Position numbers and translations under genes: made by a program. Of a stretch of DNA of 32,339 nt, positions 22,660-31,650 are shown one piece after another; within the stretch, counting starts at the first letter, position 1, and every line of letters starts with the position of its first letter. Source of the stretch: Candidatus Sulfotelmatobacter sp. (lineage in GTDB: Bacteria; Acidobacteriota; Terriglobia; Terriglobales; Acidobacteriaceae); assembly GCA_030039165.1 (NCBI GenBank), contig JASHQM010000220.1, positions 1 through 32,339 of the forward strand. Direction: 5' to 3'. Below the pieces are notes generated by a model. It was given only the letters and a program-made list of their open reading frames with translations, was not told where the DNA came from and did not search any database.

Positions 22660-23079
22660 TCAACCACCCGCCATCCGTTTACCACGCTCCAGAATCTCTG
22701 AGGGAAATGGGCACGATTTGCGGGTTTCACGGTTGAGATGAACCGCCGTCAGCGTGGTGGTTGCGGCGACAGCCTGCGTTTCCTCATTCCGCATCTCGTG
22801 GTAGAAGCGGATTACTTTGTCGCGCATTTCCAGAATTCCGGACCAAACCGTGATGAGATCGCCCGGGAAGAGTTCCTGTTTATACGTCGTGTCTTGCTGG
22901 ACACCTGCCATGCCCCGCTGGTTCTTGCGCATGTAGGAGGGAGTAATTCCGATCTGGTGAAACAAATGCCAAGTCGCCTCATCGAATCTCGCGGTATACC
23001 ACATGACATTCATGTGTCCCATGTGGTCGCAATGCGATGGGCGGACGACGCCGCGAGCGGTCAAGATCAGTTCTGGCAT
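22660..23079 (-). CDS. Acyl-CoA thioesterase, hotdog fold (4HBT/YbgC type)
   Basis: A single hotdog domain of 139 residues. The helix-leading motif SHCDHMGHMNVMWYTARFDEA (His, Asp and the following helix, residues 15-35) is the active-site region of 4-hydroxybenzoyl-CoA thioesterase-like enzymes; the Asp in CDHMGHMN matches the usual catalytic acid. QQDTTYKQELFPGDLITVWS and AATTTLTAVHLNRETRKSCPFP complete the sheet. It likely hydrolyses an acyl-CoA thioester; the substrate is unknown. No ribosome binding site precedes the ATG. The ten bases TCAGGATGAC just upstream match the edge of the dispersed TCATCCTGAG repeat. Confidence 0.87.
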   Translation of the reverse strand: MPELILTARGVVRPSHCDHMGHMNVMWYTARFDEATWHLFHQIGITPSYMRKNQRGMAGVQQDTTYKQELFPGDLITVWSGILEMRDKVIRFYHEMRNEETQAVAATTTLTAVHLNRETRKSCPFPSEILERGKRMAGG

Positions 23080-23163
23080 ATTTCAGGATGACGCTTGCAT
23101 TCTTCATGATCGAAAAACTCGCCGGCGGTTGTCGACCGCATTGCAGGAGCTTAACATTATCGC

Positions 23164-23331
23164 GTGGTCATTCCCTTCACAATACGCTGCCGCCAGGTAT
23201 TGCTCATCTTTGCGGCCTGTCTGAGCGTATTTGCTGACGGTCACGCGCAGGATGCCGTATTTCTTTCAGAAGTCAAGGTCACCGTGTTTGATCAGAACGG
23301 TGCCGTAATTGCTGACAGCGAGACCGCTTGA
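23164..23331 (+). pseudogene. Short secreted-protein ORF, probably a gene remnant
   Basis: A frame of 55 codons from GTG 23164 encodes a convincing signal peptide (VLLIFAACLSVFADGHAQ) followed by EVKVTVFDQNGAVIADSETA and a TGA. The second part looks like the first strands of a carboxypeptidase-regulatory-like or Ig-like domain that would normally run on for hundreds of residues. AGGAG (23146-23150) lies 13 bases before the GTG, rather far. I read it as the start of a larger secreted gene cut short. The remaining bases of the 381-base gap 23080-23460 hold no other supported gene and no clear terminator. Confidence 0.45.
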
Positions 23332-23460
23332 ACACCGGCCCGAACGTCTCTTGCCAGCCCTGCCGTCGGCCAAGAGGATCCGGTCGCGCTGTCTATACCT
23401 GTGGGAGTGTTCCTCGTCCTAGCTTTGAATTACACGAACCACGGCTGGCTCAAAAATTGC

Positions 23461-24813
<1,353 letters not shown>

Positions 24814-24838
24814 GAGCCGCTTATCAGAGCAATAAAAA

Positions 24839-24922
24839 TTGTTGACCGACGATTATTGATTGCTGATTGAAGAACCAGGCACGTCCTGTCCCAATCAACG
24901 ATCAAAAATCAACAATCAACAA
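24839..24922. repeat. Heptad inverted pair between accB and accC
   Basis: Left arm: five 7-base units at 24839-24873 fitting TTNNTGA, beginning TTGTTGA. Right arm: four units at 24895-24922 fitting TCAANNA, ending TCAACAA twice, the exact reverse complement of the first left unit. Arms of about 32 bases can pair over roughly three quarters of their length around a spacer of about 21 bases. The transcript of accBC would carry this large imperfect hairpin between the two coding regions. Confidence 0.75.
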
Positions 24923-24938
24923 TGGTGCAAACTCTTCC

Positions 24939-25439
24939 TTACTTCTGCCGTAGGGCGAACAATTCCTGCCCATATTCAATGGGTTGGCCATTGGTTGCCA
25001 TTTTCTTGACGATCTCGCCAGCCACGTCCGCCTCAATCTCATTCAGCAGCTTCATGGCTTCGACGATGCACAAAACCTGCCCCACCTCAACCGCGTCGCC
25101 CACTTTGACGAATGGCGGCGCACCCGGCGAGGGGGCTTCGTAGAAGGTTCCAACTATGGGCGACTTCACAATATAGAGGTCGTCGGCTGCTGCGGGCTGC
25201 GAGGCGGCTTCGGCAGGGGTTGGTGTGGCTGCCGGCACAACCGAAGCAGGTTGCATTGCGATCGGCGGAACGGCAACTACGGGCACAGACGCGTAGGGAA
25301 CATCCTTGTGCGCCTGGACGACGGTTTGCGCACCGGCGCGCTTGATCTTCACCTTGACATCGCCGCGCTCCAGTTCGAACTCGGCAATGTCTTTTTCGAT
25401 CAGGAACTCGATCAGTTCCTTCAGCTCTTTCTGATTCAT
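24939..25439 (-). CDS. accB: Acetyl-CoA carboxylase, biotin carboxyl carrier protein
   Basis: AccB carries the biotin that shuttles carboxyl groups between AccC and the carboxyltransferase. The 166-residue protein has the N-terminal helix region (KELIEFLIEKDIAEFELERGDVKVKIKR), a Pro/Ala-rich linker (about 40-90) and the lipoyl-like biotinyl domain with the motif IVEAMKLLNEIEADVAGEI near residue 130; the Lys in EAMK is the biotinylation site. The common EAMKMMNE is varied to EAMKLLNE here, which is seen in other bacteria. No ribosome binding site precedes the ATG. It lies between pepP and accC, an arrangement also common in Firmicutes and other phyla. Confidence 0.96.
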   Translation of the reverse strand: MNQKELKELIEFLIEKDIAEFELERGDVKVKIKRAGAQTVVQAHKDVPYASVPVVAVPPIAMQPASVVPAATPTPAEAASQPAAADDLYIVKSPIVGTFYEAPSPGAPPFVKVGDAVEVGQVLCIVEAMKLLNEIEADVAGEIVKKMATNGQPIEYGQELFALRQK

Positions 25440-25556
25440 TCGCGTACGGTGGGGCTGCGTGAGACTCTATTTCCCTAGTCGAGCGGAAAGCGCCTTTGAG
25501 AAATGATCCGTCGGTTTCAGCTCCGGCTTTTGGAATTCACTAACCGGTGATCCTTA

Positions 25557-26666
25557 TTAAGAAGACCTAACTGCTAAAAAATCCTTGCTGGTCGGCGTTA
25601 AAATCTCACATCCGCCGTCTCTTACAACTACTATATCCTCAATCCTCACGCCCCACTTACCGGGGAAATAAACGCCGGGCTCAATCGTGATCACCATGCC
25701 CGGCTTTAGCACTTCCTTCTGGCCGGCGGCAACGCGGGGCGCCTCATGAATCTCCAAGCCTACGCCGTGGCCGGTTGAGTGGGTGAAGTAGCGTCCCAGG
25801 CCGGCCTTGCGCAATACTTTCCGGGCCGCGGCGTCGACCTCGCCAGCGCTTACCTCCGCCCTTACGGCGGCAATCGCAGCCTGCTGAGCGTCCTTCACAC
25901 CCTCGTACGCGAACCGAGCCTCGTTCCCCTCTTTGCTGGAAGCGTCGCCGACCCATACAGTGCGGGTCTGATCGGAACAATAACCACCGAGTATAACACC
26001 GAAGTCGCAGACCACGAACGAACCGGCCGGGATGGGTTGCTGCGAGGCACGGCCATGCGGCAGAGCCGACCTGGCGCCGGAAGCGACGATAGTAGGGAAC
26101 GACATTTCAGCTGCTCCAGCCAGGCGGGCAGCGTATTCCATCTCAGCCGCGACTTCTACTTCCTTTACGCCGGGATGCAGGACTTTGAGCGCGCGGTCGA
26201 ACAACGTTGCCCCGAGTTGAGCAGCATGGCGTATGCGTATAATCTCTTCGTCATCCTTCACCATTCGCGCCTGCTCCACAAGGGCCGGCGCGTTGCGCAA
26301 GCGAACGCCCGCAGGTAGGAGTTCGGCGAGGCGTTTTCGTTCCGCAACGGTCAGGTGCTCGGCCTCAATGCCGAGAACCCATTTCTTGGACCTTTTGTGA
26401 CGCGATGCGATCCACTCCCCGACGGCACTTAGCAAAGCCTTCCGCGCAATCGTGACTTTGGCACCTTTTACCTCGGAGTGCGCTTGCGTTTCGTAGCGAA
26501 CGTCAGTGAAGAACGTCGAGCCAGCTCCAGTAAGCAGGAGAGAGCCCGCACTGCCAGTAAAGCCGCAAAGATATCGCAAGTTGGGAAGATGGCTGACCAG
26601 CAGGGCATCGAGGCGGCACACTGCAAGCCGCTGTTGGATATTCTTCTGGCGCGCGGGGAAGTCCAT
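25557..26666 (-). CDS. pepP: Xaa-Pro aminopeptidase/dipeptidase, M24B family
   Basis: The enzyme removes residues in front of proline in peptides. The 369 residues comprise a creatinase-like N-terminal domain (about 1-130) and a pita-bread M24 domain. Metal ligands are visible: Asp in VCDFGVILGGYCSDQTRT, His in THSTGHGVGLEIHE, Glu in VITIEPGVYFPG and Glu in GVRIEDIVVV. The length fits the short PepQ/YqhT-like branch better than E. coli PepP, so the symbol is tentative. There is no Shine-Dalgarno sequence, but TACACT (26679-26674) ends seven bases before the ATG, so a leaderless start is plausible. It probably leads an operon with accB and accC. Confidence 0.93.
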   Translation of the reverse strand: MDFPARQKNIQQRLAVCRLDALLVSHLPNLRYLCGFTGSAGSLLLTGAGSTFFTDVRYETQAHSEVKGAKVTIARKALLSAVGEWIASRHKRSKKWVLGIEAEHLTVAERKRLAELLPAGVRLRNAPALVEQARMVKDDEEIIRIRHAAQLGATLFDRALKVLHPGVKEVEVAAEMEYAARLAGAAEMSFPTIVASGARSALPHGRASQQPIPAGSFVVCDFGVILGGYCSDQTRTVWVGDASSKEGNEARFAYEGVKDAQQAAIAAVRAEVSAGEVDAAARKVLRKAGLGRYFTHSTGHGVGLEIHEAPRVAAGQKEVLKPGMVITIEPGVYFPGKWGVRIEDIVVVRDGGCEILTPTSKDFLAVRSS

Positions 26667-26729
26667 GGGCAGGAGTGTAGCAGGAGAAGCGGCGATTCTG
26701 GGTACTGTTGCCGAATGCTACTCCAACAC

Positions 26730-26766
26730 AAAAACCGCCGGCCTGGCAGTTTCTCCAGGCCGGCGG
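26730..26766 (-). terminator. Strong rho-independent terminator of the pil operon
   Basis: CCGCCGGCCTGG (26735-26746) and CCAGGCCGGCGG (26755-26766) form a perfect 12-bp stem with an eight-base loop. On the minus strand five T residues follow at 26734-26730. It lies 33 bases after the pilQ stop codon and separates the pil genes from pepP. Confidence 0.95.
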
Positions 26767-26799
26767 CTAATCTTCAACGGCGCTTAGGGTCTGACGCTG

Positions 26800-28911
26800 T
26801 TATGTCTGAATGATCCGTGGCGTGATGAAGAAGATCAATTCCTGGTTCGAGGTGCTCACCTGAACGTGTTTGAACAGGTTGCCGAGGATGGGGATGTTGC
26901 CCAGCAGGGGAACCTGGTCAACCTCGAGTGAGTTCTGGGTCTGGATGACGCCGCCGATCACGACAGTGCCGCCATCGGTCACCAGCACCTGCGTGGTCGC
27001 CTGCTGTGTGATCAATTCGGGGTTGCCCTGAATTTCCTGAGCAAAGTTGGGCGTCGTGTTCTCGACGTCCACGTTCAGGAAGATCGTGTTCTCCGAGGTG
27101 ATCTGCGGAGTCACCGTCAACCGCAGAAAGGCATCGACGTAGGTCACCGTGGGCGGACCGCCCAACTGGGCCTGGGTCACGATGGGCACGCGCACGCCCT
27201 GCCGGACCAGCGCCTGAATGTTGTTCTGCGTAACCACACGCGGCCGCGAGAGAACCTTCAGCAAGCCGCGCGACTCCGCCATGGAAAGAATGGCATCGAT
27301 GCGGACGGTATTGCTTGCGTTCAAGAATGTAAGGCCACTGGTGGGCGAGGTAGAACCGAGGTTCGAGAACAGGGGAATCGAAGATCCGGTGGTGCCGCTG
27401 GTGCCCGGTACGGTGATGTAGCCGGGAGTCAAGCCGTTGGTGGTAGTGGGCGAAGAGCCTGCGGCTGCGTTGCCGCCGATAGCACTGTGGCCATTGCCCC
27501 AGCCGAAGCCGAGCTGCGTGCCGATATCACGCGCAAAGGTGCGGGTTGCAGCCACCACGCGCGCTTCAATTTCCACTTCCTGCGTCTTGCGGTCAAGCTG
27601 AGTCAGCAGGCGGTCAATTGTAGGAATCACTTTGGGGATATCGTTCACGATTACGGCGTTGGTGCGTTCATCCGCAACCACGTCGCCGCGCACGGAGAGG
27701 AATTTTTTGACCGTCAGGATCACATCCTTCGCGTGCGCATAGCTGAGGAAACGCGTCACCGAAACTTTTTCTACGGCGAGAGCTTCGGCTTCCATCTGCG
27801 CACGGCGTGAATCGGCTTCCTTCTTCAGAGTATCCACGGTAGCGATGCGCAGAACGTTGCCCTCCAGTTCACGCGCCAGGTCGTTGTTCTTGAGAACTAT
27901 GTCGAGGGCCTGATCCCAGGGCACGTCGTCCAGCACGACGGTCAGCGTGCCATGAACATCGGGATCGAGCACCACGTTCAAACCGCTGATTTCGTGAATC
28001 AGGCGGAAGAAATCTTTCAGGTCGACATCCTTCAGGTTCACCGAGATTGGCTCGCCAGTATATTTCGGTCCAACATTCGCGGGCGGCTGATTATTGCCTT
28101 GCGCCTTTTGCTCGGCGGCAAGGTTGACCGCTGGTGTAATGCCCTGGTTGGGAGTTTGGGTCTGGGCAGCATTCATGCTTGCTGGCAGCAACTCAGGAGC
28201 GGTTTTGTCGGCGAACTTGGCGGCGGCATCCTCAGCACGGACAGCTGGGTCGGCTGGGGCATCGGCGGCCGGCTTCTTGGCTCCATAAGTGGGCTCGACA
28301 AAGACAAAGTCCGATGGAGCTTTGGCCGTCACGTCGCTCGCCGGCGCTGCGGTATTCTCCGCCGACGCCGACGAAGCGCTGATTGGCGCCGGAGCCGCAG
28401 GTTTCACTTCCGCAGCCTGCTGCGCAGGTGAAGAAGTCTTCTGGTCGGGGACTGGGCTCACATTCGCCGATGGAGCCACGCGCGAACCAGCCAGCATTTG
28501 CTGTGGGTACAAAGTAAGGATTAACTTGCCGTTCGGCGAGGGAGCAAGATCATAGCGGCAGGCATGATCCAGGTCGACCACCACCCGCGTGGTCGGAGGA
28601 TTGTGGCCATCCATGCCGATGCGGACGTCTTTCACTTCCGCATCCGCTACACGGATGTGGCTCTGCCCATTGGCCATCACGGTTGCGGGGAGATCGACGA
28701 CCAACCGCGCGGGCGAGTCTGCCCTAGTCAGCCGGGGCGTAACTGTGCCGCGAGCGTTGATCTCCACCCGGATCTCATCCGCACTGCGAACAACAGTGAC
28801 CGCTTGCAGTTCGTTGCGCGGGCTCACCGGTTGTGATGCCGGCGTCTGGGCTGAAGCAGCCAGTCCCAACACCAGCAATGGTAGAAATATATTGAGCAAT
28901 TGCTTTCGCAT
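26800..28911 (-). CDS. pilQ: Type IV pilus secretin
   Basis: PilQ forms the outer-membrane pore through which the pilus passes. From ATG 28911 (MRKQLLNIF, with GGGGAG upstream) the protein has 703 residues: a signal peptide ending near SAQ, an AMIN domain (about 30-140) that binds peptidoglycan in related proteins, a Pro/Ala-rich linker (about 145-280), a secretin N0/STN domain starting ISVNLKDVDLKDFFRLIHEIS, an N1 domain with TNAVIVNDIPKVIPTIDRLL, and the secretin core from about 440 with VPIVTQAQLG and GTVVIGGVIQT near the end. A longer frame from 28989 exists but lacks a signal peptide at its N-terminus. It is the last gene of the pilMNOPQ run. Confidence 0.95.
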   Translation of the reverse strand: MRKQLLNIFLPLLVLGLAASAQTPASQPVSPRNELQAVTVVRSADEIRVEINARGTVTPRLTRADSPARLVVDLPATVMANGQSHIRVADAEVKDVRIGMDGHNPPTTRVVVDLDHACRYDLAPSPNGKLILTLYPQQMLAGSRVAPSANVSPVPDQKTSSPAQQAAEVKPAAPAPISASSASAENTAAPASDVTAKAPSDFVFVEPTYGAKKPAADAPADPAVRAEDAAAKFADKTAPELLPASMNAAQTQTPNQGITPAVNLAAEQKAQGNNQPPANVGPKYTGEPISVNLKDVDLKDFFRLIHEISGLNVVLDPDVHGTLTVVLDDVPWDQALDIVLKNNDLARELEGNVLRIATVDTLKKEADSRRAQMEAEALAVEKVSVTRFLSYAHAKDVILTVKKFLSVRGDVVADERTNAVIVNDIPKVIPTIDRLLTQLDRKTQEVEIEARVVAATRTFARDIGTQLGFGWGNGHSAIGGNAAAGSSPTTTNGLTPGYITVPGTSGTTGSSIPLFSNLGSTSPTSGLTFLNASNTVRIDAILSMAESRGLLKVLSRPRVVTQNNIQALVRQGVRVPIVTQAQLGGPPTVTYVDAFLRLTVTPQITSENTIFLNVDVENTTPNFAQEIQGNPELITQQATTQVLVTDGGTVVIGGVIQTQNSLEVDQVPLLGNIPILGNLFKHVQVSTSNQELIFFITPRIIQT

Positions 28912-28928
28912 TTCGCTTCTCCCCAACC

Positions 28929-28945
28929 CGCGGGCCTGGCCCGCG
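28929..28945 (-). promoter_or_regulatory. GC-rich hairpin just before the pilQ start
   Basis: CGCGGG (28929-28934) and CCCGCG (28940-28945) pair perfectly around a five-base loop, 17 bases before the pilQ ATG and next to its ribosome binding site. It could tune pilQ translation relative to pilP or protect the message; this is inference. Confidence 0.4.
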
Positions 28946-29000
28946 TGTCCTTCTCTTGAACTCGATTGCTTTTCCGTGCGCATTCTCATTTTGCTTTCGC

Positions 29001-30365
29001 CTAAACTGCCGGTGTGACGATCCGCTTCACTACTTCCCGTGTGACTGGCTTGCCCAGCTGGTCTTGCACAGTCTCCTGGAAAACGACCGAATCGCCCGTA
29101 ATCCTGAGGACGTATCCGTTGAACACGGGGTCGTTCTCGTGCAGGAAATAAGCCTTATTCAGGCTGTTTGTCACAACCGCGATAAAGCCGTTTTCCGACT
29201 TCACGACTCCGCGCACATTGATCTGACCGATCTCCAGACACTTCTTTCCGGTCGAGCAACCCGACCCGGTGGGCTGTTGTACGACGGGACTGAAGAACGG
29301 ATCGCGTTTGCCGGTCATGGCCCACTTTTTCTCTTCCGGCTTGGGTGGCTTGGGCGCTTCCGCAGTCTTCTCGGTCTCGGCGGGTTTGGCTTCAGCGCTA
29401 ACCTTGGTGGGGCCAGAAACTGCGGCTTTGCCCGCCGGAGCCGGTTCCCGGGCTGCGATCACTGGTTTGGCGCCCGCCGATGCTACCGGCTTGGTTTCGG
29501 ACTTTGCAGCTACAATCTTCAGCGCCAGCCCCGGAGCCCCTGGTTTAGCCTCGGTCTTTGCAACCGCCACCCCTGGTGCGGGAGCTGCAGACGGCTTAGG
29601 CATAAACACATCATGCGGCTTGGCGACCGCAGTCGCTGGAGCGGAATTTGTTTTCGCCTGCGCAGGTGCCGGCGCGCTGTTCTTCTTGGCGGTCGCAGGC
29701 TGCGCCGCAACCGGCTTTGCGGCTACGGCCATCGGTGCCGGAGCCGAAGACTTCGGCGAAGGAGCCGCAGCTTGAGGTTTCATCGCAGCCGTTTGCAATT
29801 TGGGCGCGGGTGCAGTTGCTTTGGCCGGCGCCGGAGCTGCCTTGGCCGCTGTGGTTTGCGTATGCAGAGTCAGCACAAAACTGTTTCCCGGTCCTGGCTT
29901 CATCTCATAGGCACTGGGCTGTTCCAGGTCCACGACGACGCTCGTCGTCGGCGGCGTTTTGCCGTTCATGCCGATGCGGACGCCTTTGACTCCGCTGCTG
30001 CCAACGGCGATCTTGCTTTGTGAGGTCGCCATTGCAGTTTCCGGCAACTCCACCAGAATTCGCGCCGGAGAGCTTAGCTTGCTGACCTTGGGAGTAACAG
30101 CCTCGCGCGATTTGATCTCGATCTGAACATCGTCTCCGCTACGCTTGACGATTACTCCGTCCAGCATGTTGCTGGCCTCGGAGGAAGACGGGTTCTGAGA
30201 CGGCGTTGCCGTTTTTGACGGAGCGGCTGCTTTCGCGCCCGCAATCAGCGCTGGTTTTATCGCAGGTGCAGGAGCTACCGGCGAGGGCTTGCCGGCATAC
30301 GTAGATTGCGCTCCGGCTGCGGCCGCCAGCATCACAAGTGCCAGAATGGTTGTTGTCAGCTTCAT
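29001..30365 (-). CDS. pilP: PilP-type pilotin/alignment protein with an N-terminal AMIN domain
   Basis: PilP links the inner-membrane PilNO complex to the PilQ secretin. The 454 residues are far more than the usual 170-180. After a signal peptide (MKLTTTILALVMLAAAAGAQ) comes an AMIN domain (about 68-165), then an Ala/Pro/Lys-rich low-complexity linker (about 165-345), and finally the PilP HR domain (about 350-450) with MTGKRDPFFSPVV, INVRGVVKSENGFIAVV and AYFLHENDPVF. The usual lipobox is absent; a Cys pair (CSTGKKC) in the HR domain may form a disulfide. AGGGA before the ATG overlaps the end of pilO, nine bases upstream. Confidence 0.88.
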   Translation of the reverse strand: MKLTTTILALVMLAAAAGAQSTYAGKPSPVAPAPAIKPALIAGAKAAAPSKTATPSQNPSSSEASNMLDGVIVKRSGDDVQIEIKSREAVTPKVSKLSSPARILVELPETAMATSQSKIAVGSSGVKGVRIGMNGKTPPTTSVVVDLEQPSAYEMKPGPGNSFVLTLHTQTTAAKAAPAPAKATAPAPKLQTAAMKPQAAAPSPKSSAPAPMAVAAKPVAAQPATAKKNSAPAPAQAKTNSAPATAVAKPHDVFMPKPSAAPAPGVAVAKTEAKPGAPGLALKIVAAKSETKPVASAGAKPVIAAREPAPAGKAAVSGPTKVSAEAKPAETEKTAEAPKPPKPEEKKWAMTGKRDPFFSPVVQQPTGSGCSTGKKCLEIGQINVRGVVKSENGFIAVVTNSLNKAYFLHENDPVFNGYVLRITGDSVVFQETVQDQLGKPVTREVVKRIVTPAV

Positions 30366-30374
30366 ATGCGATCC

Positions 30375-31022
30375 CTATTTACCCAAGCCGGCCGGCTTCG
30401 CACCGGGAGCAATCGGCGCTGCTGCCGTCAGCGTGTCGTGACTGTAGAAAGTAGTCGCAGTAAAACTCGCCACCACGCTCTCGTTGGGAGCGTAATTGTA
30501 GGTATGTTTCAGCTTCGCCTCGGAAGCTTTCCTGGTCGAGGCGACCACCAGGTCGCTGATGTTGACAATGCGCTCCAGCTTGCCTACCCGATCAAAAAAA
30601 TTCAGCATGGAGTAGTAGGGCCCGTCGAGCTCCATATCGAAGGGCACCGCGGTGTAGTACTCCTTCTGCGATGATGGCTTGGCGGCGTAGCGGCGCAATT
30701 CCACCCCCGCCTTCTGCGCTTCGCCATCCATCGACTGAATAAACGCTTCCACGTCCGGGTCGTCGGGAACGATGCGGCGCTCGATATCCAATTGCTGTTT
30801 CAGGTTCGCCAGCTGCCGTTCCATATCCTTCAACTTGGGACGGTAGGACTCCAATTCGTTGTTTTCGCGAACCTTAATCTGCACGGCTTTCACGGCCGCG
30901 TCGTTTTTGTCGCTCTGGCTTTTGAACATGGTGAAGTACAGGGCCACGGTGACGACGGCGCCGCCAAGGATGACCACTCCCCACTGTTTCAGGCCAGACA
31001 GCTCATTGAAATTAGTCGCCAT
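30375..31022 (-). CDS. pilO: Type IV pilus inner-membrane protein PilO
   Basis: PilO pairs with PilN in the inner-membrane alignment subcomplex. The 215 residues show a short cytoplasmic start, one membrane helix (about 14-32, VVILGGAVVTVALYFTMF), a coiled coil (about 35-85, KLKDMERQLANLKQQLDIE) and a ferredoxin-like periplasmic domain with VPFDMELDGPYYSMLNFFDRVGKL near residue 140. GAAGAGGAAGAG upstream fixes the start. It is encoded 34 bases after pilN and nine before pilP. Confidence 0.94.
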   Translation of the reverse strand: MATNFNELSGLKQWGVVILGGAVVTVALYFTMFKSQSDKNDAAVKAVQIKVRENNELESYRPKLKDMERQLANLKQQLDIERRIVPDDPDVEAFIQSMDGEAQKAGVELRRYAAKPSSQKEYYTAVPFDMELDGPYYSMLNFFDRVGKLERIVNISDLVVASTRKASEAKLKHTYNYAPNESVVASFTATTFYSHDTLTAAAPIAPGAKPAGLGK

Positions 31023-31056
31023 AGCTCTTCCTCTTCAAAGATCGAAAAGATGGTCT

Positions 31057-31650
31057 TTACGACTTTCCTTTCCCGCAGGTCAGGGTGAACTGAAATGCCT
31101 GCATGTCTTTGATCGAATCGTCCTGGAACGTTTCCTTGATGTCGACGCTGGAAAAGTATCCGGTCTTTTGCAGATTTGCGATCAGGTTGGCCACGGCATC
31201 CGTGCTCAAGGCCGTGCCTTCCAGATTCACATTTGGCCCCGTGTCATCCATCTTGCTCAGCCATACGGCTTCGGTGTCGTTGACCGTCTGGCCCAGCATG
31301 GCGAGCAGGTTGACCGGACCGGACTGGTCGGCGCGCAATGAGTCGATGACATCGACGCGGCGCTTGTAGTTGTCGGCCTGGCGCTGGCGCTCGAGGTAAC
31401 GCGCCTTCACGTCGCTCAGCTCGCGGTTCTTCTGCTCGGCTGCCGTCATTTGAGCGGCGATGGTTTTCGACTGGCGGTCGAGCCGGTACCAGTAGAGGAA
31501 GTTTCCGACGCCCACTACCAGCAGCACTACGAGAATCTTCAGATTGGGCGAGCCCATGCTGCCCATTTCAATGGCGGGCAACGACGGACCGCCACCACCA
31601 GCACGCTTGTTCTTTCCCTTTGCACTTTCGAGCAGATTGATTCTGATCAT
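31057..31650 (-). CDS. pilN: Type IV pilus inner-membrane protein PilN
   Basis: PilN binds PilM through its conserved N-terminal peptide, here MIRINLLESAKGK, and pairs with PilO. The 197 residues continue with a Gly-rich cytoplasmic insert (GGGGPSLPAIEMGSMGS), one membrane helix (about 37-54), a coiled coil (about 60-95) and a periplasmic domain with VWLSKMDDTGPNVNLEGTALS and FQFTLTCGKG. The cytoplasmic insert between the PilM-binding peptide and the helix is longer than in Pseudomonas or Thermus proteins. Its ATG overlaps the pilM stop by four bases (ATGA, 31647-31650). Confidence 0.94.
   Translation of the reverse strand: MIRINLLESAKGKNKRAGGGGPSLPAIEMGSMGSPNLKILVVLLVVGVGNFLYWYRLDRQSKTIAAQMTAAEQKNRELSDVKARYLERQRQADNYKRRVDVIDSLRADQSGPVNLLAMLGQTVNDTEAVWLSKMDDTGPNVNLEGTALSTDAVANLIANLQKTGYFSSVDIKETFQDDSIKDMQAFQFTLTCGKGKS

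Noticed and set aside
23083..23092. TCAGGATGAC before the thioesterase gene as a further composite repeat
   Set aside because: Only one arm of ten bases is present, with no heptad units and no inverted partner nearby.
28094..28555. Several open frames on the plus strand inside pilQ and pilP
   Set aside because: They are mirror frames of Ala/Pro-rich coding sequence with high GC third positions, with no start signals.
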